From assembly GCA_023265625.1 (NCBI GenBank), contig JAHFST010000001.1, positions 33,265 to 97,264 of the forward strand: a DNA stretch of 64,000 nt. Direction: 5' to 3'. Below are positions 8,743 to 16,986 of the stretch, in pieces. The notes under the pieces were generated by a model, which worked only from the letters and a program-made list of their open reading frames with translations, searched no databases and had not been told where the DNA came from. The stretch is from Deltaproteobacteria bacterium (lineage in GTDB: Bacteria > UBA10199 > JACPAL01 > JAHFST01). Position 1 is the first letter of the stretch. Each line of letters starts with the position of its first letter. The position numbers and the translations under genes were made by a program.

Positions 8743-10289
8743 TAGAACTGAAAATATAAAAAGGCGCTGTCCCTTTGAAGGTGAGTTATGCAAACAGCCA
8801 ATAAAAGTGCCATTGGAAAAGAAAGCCAGATAAATCGATGTTCTTTAGCCTCAAAAGAACGAGAATCCGCAAGATTTAGCAGGCGTGTCGAAGAGGGGGC
8901 CAAGAAAGCCATTAACATTGCAAAAAGTGTCAATAAAAAAATCCGAGTCGTTCCAACTTCTTTTGGTGTCAATTGTTGAGTAAAATTAACACCCCATTGG
9001 CCTGCCAAATCTGCTATTGCCGTGACTGTTTCAAGCTGAGATGGTAGCGAAATTCCATTCGTACCAAACATTCCAAGAAAAATTGATTGGGCACTCGCAA
9101 TGGAATCTGAACGGAACAGTACCCATGCGAAGCAGACACATGTAAATGTGATGAGCCAGCCTAGCCGTCTCCCAAAGTAGCTTTCAAAATGCTTTGCAAA
9201 AGGTGACGATCTCCATGTGTGATTGAGTATAAGATAGGCGCCATGTAAGGTTCCCCACAGAACGAATGTCCAGCTCGCACCGTGCCATAGGCCTCCTAAT
9301 ACCATCGTTGCAAAGAGATTAATATGCCGCCTGAATTTTCCCAGCCTGTTCCCGCCCAGCGGAAAGTAGAGGTAGTCGCGCAGGAAAGTCGATAAAGAGA
9401 TGTGCCATCTCCGCCAAAAGTCGATGATACTCGTTGCCTTGTAGGGCGAGTTAAAATTTATCGGCAACTTAATCCCAAACAAGAGTGATAGGCCAATGGC
9501 CATATCGGAATAGCCTGAAAAATCGAAATAGATTTGAAACGTATAGGCCCATACACCAAACCAAGACATGAATAATTGCGGTGACAGCCCCGATTTTACA
9601 CCATTGAAAAACGCATCGGCATACTCTCCAAGTAGATCTGCAATGAGGAGCTTCTTGGCCAGCCCAACGGTAAAAATAGTCATGCCGAATGCGACCTTTT
9701 TATGGTCAATGGCATAGGTTTCTTTCTTCCCGAACTGAGGCATCATCTGCGCATGATGAAGAACAGGTCCCGCGATTAGGTGTGGGAAGTAAGAGACGAA
9801 TAAGAGGTAGTGGATAAAGTTACGCTCTTTTACTTTGCCTCTGTAACAATCAACGAGAAAAGCGATTTGTGTGAAGGTAAAAAACGAGATACCGATCGGC
9901 AATATAATGTTGAGTAGCGGAATTTGCTTATATCTAAAGAGGCCCAACGTAAAATTAATATTGTCGATTAAGAAGTTGGTGTATTTAAAAGTAGCAAGTA
10001 CGCCAAGATTAACTACGAGCCCTGTGATTAGAAAGAATCGTCTGTTCTGATTCAAAGATGGCTCAGGACTGGATAGTAAAACGCCAAGCCAATAGTTGAC
10101 AAAGATCGAGATTAATAAAAGAGGCAATGCTTTTACACTCCAATAGCCATAGAAAACCAATGATGCAAGCCCAAGCCAGCCGGCCGCAGCAAAATGATTT
10201 CTACGTGCGATTACGTAGAAAAATATGAAAACGAACGGTAAGAAGCCAAAAATGAATTCGTAGGAATTAAATAGCAAAATTAATCTCAA
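8742..10289 (-). CDS. MBOAT-family membrane O-acyltransferase (AlgI/DltB-like)
   Basis: About 511-515 residues with roughly ten hydrophobic segments. Characteristic motifs: LFNSYEFIFGFLPFVFIFF at the N-terminus, FWRRWHISLSTFLRDYLYFPLGG, and GGLWHGASWTFVLWGTLHG with the conserved active-site His. It should transfer an acyl group (acetyl from CoA, or a carrier-bound acyl) across the inner membrane for glycan O-acylation. Two TTG starts are possible: 10289, which overlaps the upstream stop as TTGA, and 10277, which gives the usual family start MLFNSYEF. It is coupled to the downstream SGNH partner. Confidence 0.93.
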   Translation of the reverse strand: MRLILLFNSYEFIFGFLPFVFIFFYVIARRNHFAAAGWLGLASLVFYGYWSVKALPLLLISIFVNYWLGVLLSSPEPSLNQNRRFFLITGLVVNLGVLATFKYTNFLIDNINFTLGLFRYKQIPLLNIILPIGISFFTFTQIAFLVDCYRGKVKERNFIHYLLFVSYFPHLIAGPVLHHAQMMPQFGKKETYAIDHKKVAFGMTIFTVGLAKKLLIADLLGEYADAFFNGVKSGLSPQLFMSWFGVWAYTFQIYFDFSGYSDMAIGLSLLFGIKLPINFNSPYKATSIIDFWRRWHISLSTFLRDYLYFPLGGNRLGKFRRHINLFATMVLGGLWHGASWTFVLWGTLHGAYLILNHTWRSSPFAKHFESYFGRRLGWLITFTCVCFAWVLFRSDSIASAQSIFLGMFGTNGISLPSQLETVTAIADLAGQWGVNFTQQLTPKEVGTTRIFLLTLFAMLMAFLAPSSTRLLNLADSRSFEAKEHRFIWLSFPMALLLAVCITHLQRDSAFLYFQF

Positions 10290-11515
10290 CTAACAGCATT
10301 GAAAGCTTTTGGTAAAGCATGTTTATGGTATGCCTGAACACTACAAAAAATAAAAAAAATAAACATAATAGGCTTAAACATCGTTAAGTGATGTATAAAG
10401 CCAATCGACGAGAAAAATAGTATTGTCGTATAATCATTCATGCGAAAAGTGAATTTTTTAAGAATGGGACTGTACATGATCGTAAGCCACATTAAGGTCG
10501 CTATCCCGCCTATTTCATAATGCATCCTGAGGATGGCAACTTCATTGATAAGAAATTCATGGGGAATCTCCCCAGTGGGAATTCCAAAGATTGAAGAGTA
10601 GCCTAGTCTTACAAATCCATTTGGAAAAAAACCGCCATTTACAAATAGGAACCAGCCATCATTCAAAAAAAGATCAAGAATAATGCCACCGGAGCCTCCT
10701 TCGCCAAACTGTCTAATATAATCATCGAAATGATCTGACATCTTGAAGTAGAGTCCAAAAAAAACAGGGGTAATTAATAGTATCCACCATACATTTCTAA
10801 GGCTTATACGACGAAATGTTATCAGTATTGATGTGAATAGAACTGCAACAAACCAAGTTCTCATAAATGCCATATAACTGAGAATAAGACTCAGAGAATA
10901 TAAGATATAGCGTTTTTGAAGTAGGCAGATGACGCAAAACGTAGCAATGGCAAGAGCACCAGTTTGATAATCCAAGCCCATGCCAATGGGTCGTCCAAGC
11001 CCCTCATATCCAGGCACATCCATTGTTTCTCGCATGGCATCAAAATTGAACATAAAGCTCTTCATCCAAAGCTCAATCGATGGGGCGTAATTTGCTGATA
11101 AAAGTTCAATAATTTCCCAGACTATGTATGCTTTTAGGATAAATGAAAAATGTTTTAAAAATGTTTTATCAAAGCCATCATATTTGGATAGATATTTAAT
11201 AATAGGGATGTAAAAAAGACACGAAAAATAAAATTTAAATCCTAGCAAATAGGACAGTAGATCGCCTTGGATTCGCCATGGATAAAGAATAATTAAAAAA
11301 ACGATAATACTCAAAAATAAAACAAAACGTCTATCATATGATCCATACCAAGAAAAAAGCAGTGGTATGCAGTAGATAACAAACTCAAAAATGACCACTG
11401 GAAAAATCTCTAAACTGGGAGATATGTTTCTCACTATCCCCCGAAACAATGCTTCAAATGCGCTCAGATAAAGAGCCGCTATGACGAGTCGAAGGAACCA
11501 TCGTTGCTTGTTCAT
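10286..11515 (-). CDS. Polytopic membrane protein, probable O-antigen polymerase (Wzy-like)
   Basis: 409 residues with about ten or more hydrophobic segments and a long periplasmic-looking stretch around residues 265-320 (GEGGSGGIILDLFLNDGW). Wzy polymerases share this architecture but little sequence, so the call rests on topology and on its place among glycosyltransferases. It overlaps the GT2 gene upstream and the MBOAT gene downstream by 4 bases each. It is the only Wzy candidate in the window. An O-antigen ligase is the main alternative. Confidence 0.6.
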   Translation of the reverse strand: MNKQRWFLRLVIAALYLSAFEALFRGIVRNISPSLEIFPVVIFEFVIYCIPLLFSWYGSYDRRFVLFLSIIVFLIILYPWRIQGDLLSYLLGFKFYFSCLFYIPIIKYLSKYDGFDKTFLKHFSFILKAYIVWEIIELLSANYAPSIELWMKSFMFNFDAMRETMDVPGYEGLGRPIGMGLDYQTGALAIATFCVICLLQKRYILYSLSLILSYMAFMRTWFVAVLFTSILITFRRISLRNVWWILLITPVFFGLYFKMSDHFDDYIRQFGEGGSGGIILDLFLNDGWFLFVNGGFFPNGFVRLGYSSIFGIPTGEIPHEFLINEVAILRMHYEIGGIATLMWLTIMYSPILKKFTFRMNDYTTILFFSSIGFIHHLTMFKPIMFIFFIFCSVQAYHKHALPKAFNAVS

Positions 11516-12501
11516 ACCCGAATCCTCGACCTGAGAAAAGTCAGTGCGTGCTCAATGTTATAAAGTCCGAAGAGAACTTTTTGGCTGAGCTTAGACGGAA
11601 TGCAGCAAATGAGAAGTCCAAGTAATGCTTTCAGCCGTTTTCTGATACAGGCTGTTCCTGTTAGAGTTCGCCAATAATATTCCCGGCTTTTTTTTGTATC
11701 GTATTGGAGGTAACTTCGAGCAATCGTGAGAAACACTTGGTTTAATGGTTCTCGATAATAAAGGGCTGGAAGAAACTTCTCATCTCGTTCCTTTGCCATT
11801 AGCTTGGTCATATTTTCCGCAACAAGGCAATAGGACTCACCGCGCTTTCGAGAAACAAAGTAGTGTATAAGTTTATTCGTTAAAATACGAATCTTGCCAA
11901 GCTTCGCCAATTGCAACCACAGATCCCAATCCTCGAAGCAGATGAAGTCAGGGTTTTCGTTAAAAAAATTTGATTGTGATAGTGCGGTAGCGCGTACAAC
12001 CATGGACGATGTAATAACCTGGTTATTATTCAATAATGATTGGTAGTCTAAGTCTGTAAATTCGGATTTTACATCATATTCCCTTTGTTCTCGATAATAG
12101 ATCTTTTCACCAATTAAAGTTGCCCTAGACGCAACTCCGACAATATGATCGTCTCGAAACTGAATAAGCTGTTGCTTTAATTTTGTTGGGTCCCAATAAT
12201 CATCTGAGTCCAGAAAGGCAATATATTTCCCCTTTGCCTTGATAATGCCTGCGTTTCTCGATGCTGCGATGATCCCATTGTTTTGAAAATTTAAATATTG
12301 AATTCTAGAATCGCTGTGACTGAGGATGACTTCCTTTGTTCTATCTGTGGAATTATTGTCAATGATAATGAGTTCGAGATCATCCTCGGATTGCAATAAA
12401 ACGGACTCAATCGCTTTACCGATGAAGCCAGCTTGGTTATAGGTCGGCATGATCACGCTTACGACGGGTGAATGATCATGACAGCTCTTTTCTGCCATCA
12501 T
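11512..12501 (-). CDS. GT2 family glycosyltransferase
   Basis: About 329 residues from the ATG at 12501 (ATGA overlap with the epimerase gene; AAGGAG 11 bases upstream). GT-A fold signatures: VSVIMPTYNQAGFIGKAIES, IIIDNNSTDRT and the metal-binding AFLDSDDYWDP. It should add one sugar to the lipid-linked repeat unit on the cytoplasmic face. A basic C-terminal stretch (CIRKRLKALLGLLICCIPSK) suggests membrane association. Donor and acceptor cannot be told from sequence. Confidence 0.88.
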   Translation of the reverse strand: MMAEKSCHDHSPVVSVIMPTYNQAGFIGKAIESVLLQSEDDLELIIIDNNSTDRTKEVILSHSDSRIQYLNFQNNGIIAASRNAGIIKAKGKYIAFLDSDDYWDPTKLKQQLIQFRDDHIVGVASRATLIGEKIYYREQREYDVKSEFTDLDYQSLLNNNQVITSSMVVRATALSQSNFFNENPDFICFEDWDLWLQLAKLGKIRILTNKLIHYFVSRKRGESYCLVAENMTKLMAKERDEKFLPALYYREPLNQVFLTIARSYLQYDTKKSREYYWRTLTGTACIRKRLKALLGLLICCIPSKLSQKVLFGLYNIEHALTFLRSRIRV

Positions 12502-13442
12502 TTTGAGAAATGCTCCTTGCACATCACCAGTGTCGCATCAAGTTCTGAGATTATATCTACATGGGGTGAAAAGCCGAGCCTCCGAGCTTTGTCGATCCTA
12601 AAATTTAAGTTTACGATACGGTCATCATTAGCACATTTTTGAACGATAAGCTTTGGTCTCTTTCCCAAGATGATTTCACTCCTAGTTTGAATGAGTTGAG
12701 CCAATTGTAATATTGTAAGCGACTGTGGACCACCTAAATTGATGACTTGACCTTTAAATTCTTGCTGTCTTGCATCTAGTATTCTACCAATAAATGTTAC
12801 GATATCACTTATGGCAACGAAATTTCGTTGTTGTAGTCCTGAGGTACGTAGCACGATTTCATTCGACTCGACAGCCTGTCGAGAAAGATCATTTGCGACC
12901 AGCTTCCAGCAATTCACGTCTGCGGATATCGGAGGTCCGACTCCGTTCGATAAACGAAGAACGGTGCCTGATAGGTTGTCAAGGTTACTGTTTTGTAAGA
13001 TATAATCTTCAGCGCTTCGATGGGTAATGGCGTACGGGTGAGTAGGGTGAGTCAACAAAAGTTCATCGATCTCACCACTTAACGGGGAGCCGTAAACATG
13101 CGCTGTGGAGAAATAGATAATTTTCATAACGCATTCATCGGATGCTGCGCGAACTAGATTCAGTGTTCCAAGTGTATTTACGAATAACGCGTGTTCCGGA
13201 TCCAAAGTGCATTCATCGGCATTTAGGGCTGCAAGGTGGATAACTGTCTCACAATCTCGACATGCATCCCTAAGGGATGACATTGTATGCAAATCGATTA
13301 TCTTGAGATCAGCCAAACAAAGTTTTTGAGGTACCGTGGAATTTGTTCGACTTGTCCCCAAACGCACCGAACGCCCAGATTGAATCAATCCTGCAGCAAG
13401 CCGTCCTCCCAGATAACCTAAGCCACCTGTGATCAATATCAA
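12498..13442 (-). CDS. NAD-dependent epimerase/dehydratase family protein with YxxxH
   Basis: 314 residues, extended SDR with ITGGLGYLGGRLA at the N-terminus and FSTAHVYGSP. The usual YxxxK reads YAITH, so the catalytic lysine is replaced by histidine. It lies 6 bases after the CDP-glucose cytidylyltransferase gene and probably acts on the CDP-4-keto-sugar made by ddhB, for example as a reductase or epimerase, by inference. No ATG is available; TTG codons at 13442 or 13436 must serve as the start. Confidence 0.75.
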   Translation of the reverse strand: MILITGGLGYLGGRLAAGLIQSGRSVRLGTSRTNSTVPQKLCLADLKIIDLHTMSSLRDACRDCETVIHLAALNADECTLDPEHALFVNTLGTLNLVRAASDECVMKIIYFSTAHVYGSPLSGEIDELLLTHPTHPYAITHRSAEDYILQNSNLDNLSGTVLRLSNGVGPPISADVNCWKLVANDLSRQAVESNEIVLRTSGLQQRNFVAISDIVTFIGRILDARQQEFKGQVINLGGPQSLTILQLAQLIQTRSEIILGKRPKLIVQKCANDDRIVNLNFRIDKARRLGFSPHVDIISELDATLVMCKEHFSK

Positions 13443-13448
13443 AGGTGT

Positions 13449-14219
13449 TTACCAGACCTTCCAGGGTGCTCGTCCTTCTTCCCACATTTGGCAAAGTGTC
13501 GCCTTGTCTCGTAATGTATCCATGGATCCCCAGAAGCCTTTATGACGCGAGGCCATCAATTGCCCTTCCTCTGCCAATCTACCTAAAGGTCTTTGTTCAA
13601 AAACAGCGGAGTCTCCATCTATATAGTTGAAAATTCTCGGCTCACAAACAAAGAAGCCTCCATTGATCCAGCCACCATCGCCACGTGGTTTTTCCAGAAA
13701 ACGGGAAACCGACCCCTCATTCTCTATACTCAAAGCACCATATCGCCCTGCCGGTTGAACCGCTGTCATTGTAATGGTCTTGCCGTGGCTTCGATGGAAG
13801 TCAATCAGTTTTGTGATGTTGATGTTTGAAACACCATCTCCGTACGTTAGTAAAAAAGGCTTTCCGCCAAGAAAGCTTTCAGCACGTTTAATCCTGCCGC
13901 CTGTCATGGTATCCAAGCCAGTTTCTAGTAGAGTAATTTTCCATGGTTCGCATTCATTGTCGTGAAACTTTATGATATTTTTTGAGAGATCGATGGTCAA
14001 ATTGCTCTGATGTAGAAAATAGTTGGAGAAATATTCCTTAATGACATATCCCTTGTAGCCTAGAAGAATTACAAAGTCGTTATACCCATAATGTGAGTAT
14101 ATTTTCATGATATGCCAGATGATTGGCTTGCCACCGATTTCCACCATCGGTTTGGGTCTGATTTCTGTTTCTTCGCTTAATCTTGTCCCAAACCCTCCAG
14201 CTAGAATGACGACCTTCAT
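13449..14219 (-). CDS. rfbF: Glucose-1-phosphate cytidylyltransferase
   Basis: 256 residues from the ATG at 14219 (ATGA overlap). Signature MKVVILAGGFGTRLSEETEI with the family-typical RPKPMVEIGGKPIIWHIMK, and LLTYGDGVSN for metal binding. It makes CDP-glucose from CTP and glucose 1-phosphate, the first step to 3,6-dideoxyhexoses such as paratose, abequose, tyvelose and ascarylose, and to other CDP-6-deoxy sugars. Its product is used by the dehydratase at 14656-15762. The E1/E3 genes (ddhC, ddhD) of dideoxy-sugar synthesis are absent here. Confidence 0.95.
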   Translation of the reverse strand: MKVVILAGGFGTRLSEETEIRPKPMVEIGGKPIIWHIMKIYSHYGYNDFVILLGYKGYVIKEYFSNYFLHQSNLTIDLSKNIIKFHDNECEPWKITLLETGLDTMTGGRIKRAESFLGGKPFLLTYGDGVSNINITKLIDFHRSHGKTITMTAVQPAGRYGALSIENEGSVSRFLEKPRGDGGWINGGFFVCEPRIFNYIDGDSAVFEQRPLGRLAEEGQLMASRHKGFWGSMDTLRDKATLCQMWEEGRAPWKVW

Positions 14220-14671
14220 CTTAACACCTCCCAATCAAACTTGATTTGATCTATTCCGCATTTATCAACCTCTTTAGGGTCATGTGGAATGCTAGCGATA
14301 TTAAGAAGCATGCTTTCTGTTGTATGGACGCCTTGAAAAGCCAACCAGACCATGGGGGGGACCGTCAATCGTTGGTAGTTCCCTTCAGATAATGTTACGG
14401 AAAAATATTTTCCTCGGGTGGAAGATTCTGCTCTATCGTCGTAAATAACAAACTTAATGGTTCCTACAGGTACGATAAGATTCAATTGCATTTTACGATG
14501 TCGCTTCCATCCTTTTATGAAACCAGGTTGTAACTTCGAAAAATAGGCTTCTCCAAAACCAAAGTGCTCTGCTTCATCACGCCTCATCGCGTGAAGCACA
14601 TCACCTCCTGGGGTGCTGATGATACGTAAAGGAGTCAATAAGACACCATTTACCACTAGAATTGAGCCCAT
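14216..14671 (-). CDS. RmlC-like cupin (dTDP-4-dehydrorhamnose 3,5-epimerase family)
   Basis: 151 residues. The pattern GWKRHRKMQLNLIVPVGTIKFVIYDDR and the C-terminal IASIPHDPKEVDK match the short RmlC-like subfamily. In this subfamily, as I recall it, the first motif usually reads GWH; here a Lys takes the place of that His. It lies between the two CDP-glucose genes (16-base overlap with ddhB, ATGA with rfbF), so its substrate is more likely a CDP-4-keto-6-deoxyhexose than a dTDP sugar. A 3,5-epimerase or ketoisomerase activity is inferred. Confidence 0.8.
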   Translation of the reverse strand: MGSILVVNGVLLTPLRIISTPGGDVLHAMRRDEAEHFGFGEAYFSKLQPGFIKGWKRHRKMQLNLIVPVGTIKFVIYDDRAESSTRGKYFSVTLSEGNYQRLTVPPMVWLAFQGVHTTESMLLNIASIPHDPKEVDKCGIDQIKFDWEVLR

Positions 14672-15762
14672 GAGACTCCCCGATTCGCTGCAAGTAATGT
14701 ATATCCACGAATCTGGTTCTCTGTAATCGTTCGTATTTCCCTATCAGATTGAGCGTAATAGGATTGATACCATTCCACAGTCATATGCACAGTTTCTTCA
14801 AATTGCAGGGTAGGGATCCATTTTAGATCAAATAAGGCTTTATCACAATTTAGTTTAAGCAATCCAGCTTCGGGGGCATCTTTGACATTTTGAGATATAT
14901 CGTTCCAATGGGCATTGCCCCAGTACTTTGTCATCTCTTCAATCAGGTCCTTAACCGTATGATTTTGTTGTGCCGACGGACCAAAATTATAGGCTTGCGA
15001 ATGGTGATCGGATCGTCGGTATAAATCAGCGCCAAGCGTGAGATAGCCGCTTAACGGCTCTAAAACGTGTTGCCATGGTCGAGTTGAATGAGGATTACGC
15101 ACATCGACTTGCAGTCCAGAAGCCCATGCTTTTATACAATCTGGAACAATCCTATCGCTCGCCCAATCTCCCCCACCAATAACATTCCCTGCACGTGCGA
15201 TTGCGATCTTCTTGCCGATTTTTGGGTCCTTGAAAAAAGAATTAATAAAGGTTCGTATTGCTAACTCTGCCATGCCTTTTGAAGCACTGTAGGGGTCCTT
15301 CCCACCAAGCCGATCTGTTTCTCGATAGCCCCATGGCCATTCGACATTATCATATGCTTTATCGCTGGTTACCATCACCGTCACTACCGATTTGTTGAGT
15401 TCGCGTAATGATTGCAGGATGTGAGCAGACCCTATCGAATTAACCACAAGGGTGCGAATTGGGTCTTCGTATGAAGCGCGAACCAATGACTGAGCAGCAA
15501 GATGAAAAATAAAGTCCGGTTTTGTATCAAAAATAATTTTTTGAACCGCTTCAAGGTTACAAATATCTGCTCTATGATCTTTGACAATATGTGCTAGCTG
15601 AGCTGCCTCGAAATTACAGGGTATGGTTGGTGTTCCAATGGATAGGCCTACCACTCGAGCTCCCAGTTGATTAAGCCAAACGGACAACCAACTTCCTTTA
15701 AATCCGGTATGGCCGGTGACAAGTACAACTTTGTCTCGATAAGTATTTTGGAATGAATTCAT
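14656..15762 (-). CDS. rfbG: CDP-glucose 4,6-dehydratase
   Basis: 368 residues, extended SDR with VLVTGHTGFKGSWLSVWLNQLGA at the N-terminus (a signature of CDP-glucose dehydratases), MVTSDKAYDN and YSASK. It forms CDP-4-keto-6-deoxyglucose. The ATG at 15762 overlaps the stop of the GT4 gene (ATGA). With rfbF and the RmlC-like gene it forms a tight three-gene CDP-sugar unit. Confidence 0.95.
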   Translation of the reverse strand: MNSFQNTYRDKVVLVTGHTGFKGSWLSVWLNQLGARVVGLSIGTPTIPCNFEAAQLAHIVKDHRADICNLEAVQKIIFDTKPDFIFHLAAQSLVRASYEDPIRTLVVNSIGSAHILQSLRELNKSVVTVMVTSDKAYDNVEWPWGYRETDRLGGKDPYSASKGMAELAIRTFINSFFKDPKIGKKIAIARAGNVIGGGDWASDRIVPDCIKAWASGLQVDVRNPHSTRPWQHVLEPLSGYLTLGADLYRRSDHHSQAYNFGPSAQQNHTVKDLIEEMTKYWGNAHWNDISQNVKDAPEAGLLKLNCDKALFDLKWIPTLQFEETVHMTVEWYQSYYAQSDREIRTITENQIRGYTLLAANRGVSWAQF

Positions 15763-16958
15763 AGCGTCTCTACATTCAAACCGAGTAAAGTGTTATATTG
15801 ATCCATCATATGCTTGATTGTAAACCGTTCTTGAAACGCACGATGGCCAGACTCTCCCATTGATCTAATTTGATCCCTATTTTGATAAAAAAAAGAAATT
15901 TTGTCTCTCATACCCGCTATATCATCTACGTCAACGAGGTACCCTGTCACTCCGTCTTGGACTTGCTCCGCAATGCCTCCGACATTGGTAGACAGGACTG
16001 GCATGCCGACTCGCATTGCCTCTAAAATAACCATAGGAAAACTCTCGATCTTTGAAGTACATACAAGAAGATCATGAGAGTCATAAAATGAACTCAAATT
16101 ATCCTGAAAGCCAGTAAAAGCCACATAGTTCTGCAATCCCAACTGTTTTACCAGTGCATCGACTTCTTCCCTGGCCTCCAAGACTAGGCAATCACCGACG
16201 AACGTAAGTCTTATAGAATCAAAACCTTGGTTGATTAACTGAGCCAGGCATTTAACGACCATTCGCTGGTTTTTGTTGAAATCGAAATAACCAACATGAA
16301 GAAGCTTGAGCTCATCTGCAGATTGATGACGTTTTAGTTTGACTGAGGGAAGGCCATTGTGGATACACGTAGGCTGTTGTTTAAAAGCGCGCATAGACCG
16401 CAATAGGTTTCCACTTTTGTGCGAGACGCAAATCATTTTGCAAGATAGATCAAGTATTCGATCCCACAACCATTCGATTGGCCACTGGGTCCGACTAAAA
16501 GCTCTTGGAAGACTATGAAATGCGAAGAAACTCGAAATATCAGGGAGTAGAGCGGAAGCCATAGTTGCAGTTCCGCAATAAAGACCGCCTGGGTAACCAC
16601 CATTGTGAGCGATAAAATGTGTTGCGTGAAAGCGCCGTAGGAAAAAGACAAAGTAAACAAAAGAACAAAGCAGAAGTGGATAACGCACCAGATAATCCAC
16701 TAGTTTGATTGGCCAAAATAGCACTGAATATTTTTTAAAGTGGTTTGCAAAAATTCCAATGTCCATTGGGGTAATTAATCGGTACCGATGGACCTGGACG
16801 TGAGCTGGTAAGGGGGTAGAGAAAAGGATTCGCGGATCAATGCTCCGATTTATCAGCAAAAAAATAAGATCTGCCTTTAGGTTGCTAATGAGGGAATGTG
16901 CAACCTGATCTGATCCTCCTGCTGTGTAACTTTCCAAAAAGAGAAGAAGACGTGACAT
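15759..16958 (-). CDS. GT4 family glycosyltransferase
   Basis: About 399 residues from the ATG at 16958, giving MSRLLLFLESYTAGGSDQVA, the expected GT-B start. C-terminal GT4 signatures: KLLHVGYFDFNKNQRMVVKC, FTGFQDNLSSFYDSHDLLVCTSKIESFPMVILEAMRVGMPVLSTNVGGIAEQV with the E-x7-E type motif. It should transfer a sugar from a nucleotide donor to the growing repeat unit. A hydrophobic patch (YPLLLCSFVYFVFFL) hints at membrane contact. A longer frame overlapping the carbamoyltransferase starts 25 codons earlier and is less likely. Confidence 0.88.
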   Translation of the reverse strand: MSRLLLFLESYTAGGSDQVAHSLISNLKADLIFLLINRSIDPRILFSTPLPAHVQVHRYRLITPMDIGIFANHFKKYSVLFWPIKLVDYLVRYPLLLCSFVYFVFFLRRFHATHFIAHNGGYPGGLYCGTATMASALLPDISSFFAFHSLPRAFSRTQWPIEWLWDRILDLSCKMICVSHKSGNLLRSMRAFKQQPTCIHNGLPSVKLKRHQSADELKLLHVGYFDFNKNQRMVVKCLAQLINQGFDSIRLTFVGDCLVLEAREEVDALVKQLGLQNYVAFTGFQDNLSSFYDSHDLLVCTSKIESFPMVILEAMRVGMPVLSTNVGGIAEQVQDGVTGYLVDVDDIAGMRDKISFFYQNRDQIRSMGESGHRAFQERFTIKHMMDQYNTLLGLNVETL

Positions 16959-16986
16959 GATTGTGTATTTTATTTCATTCCAAGGT

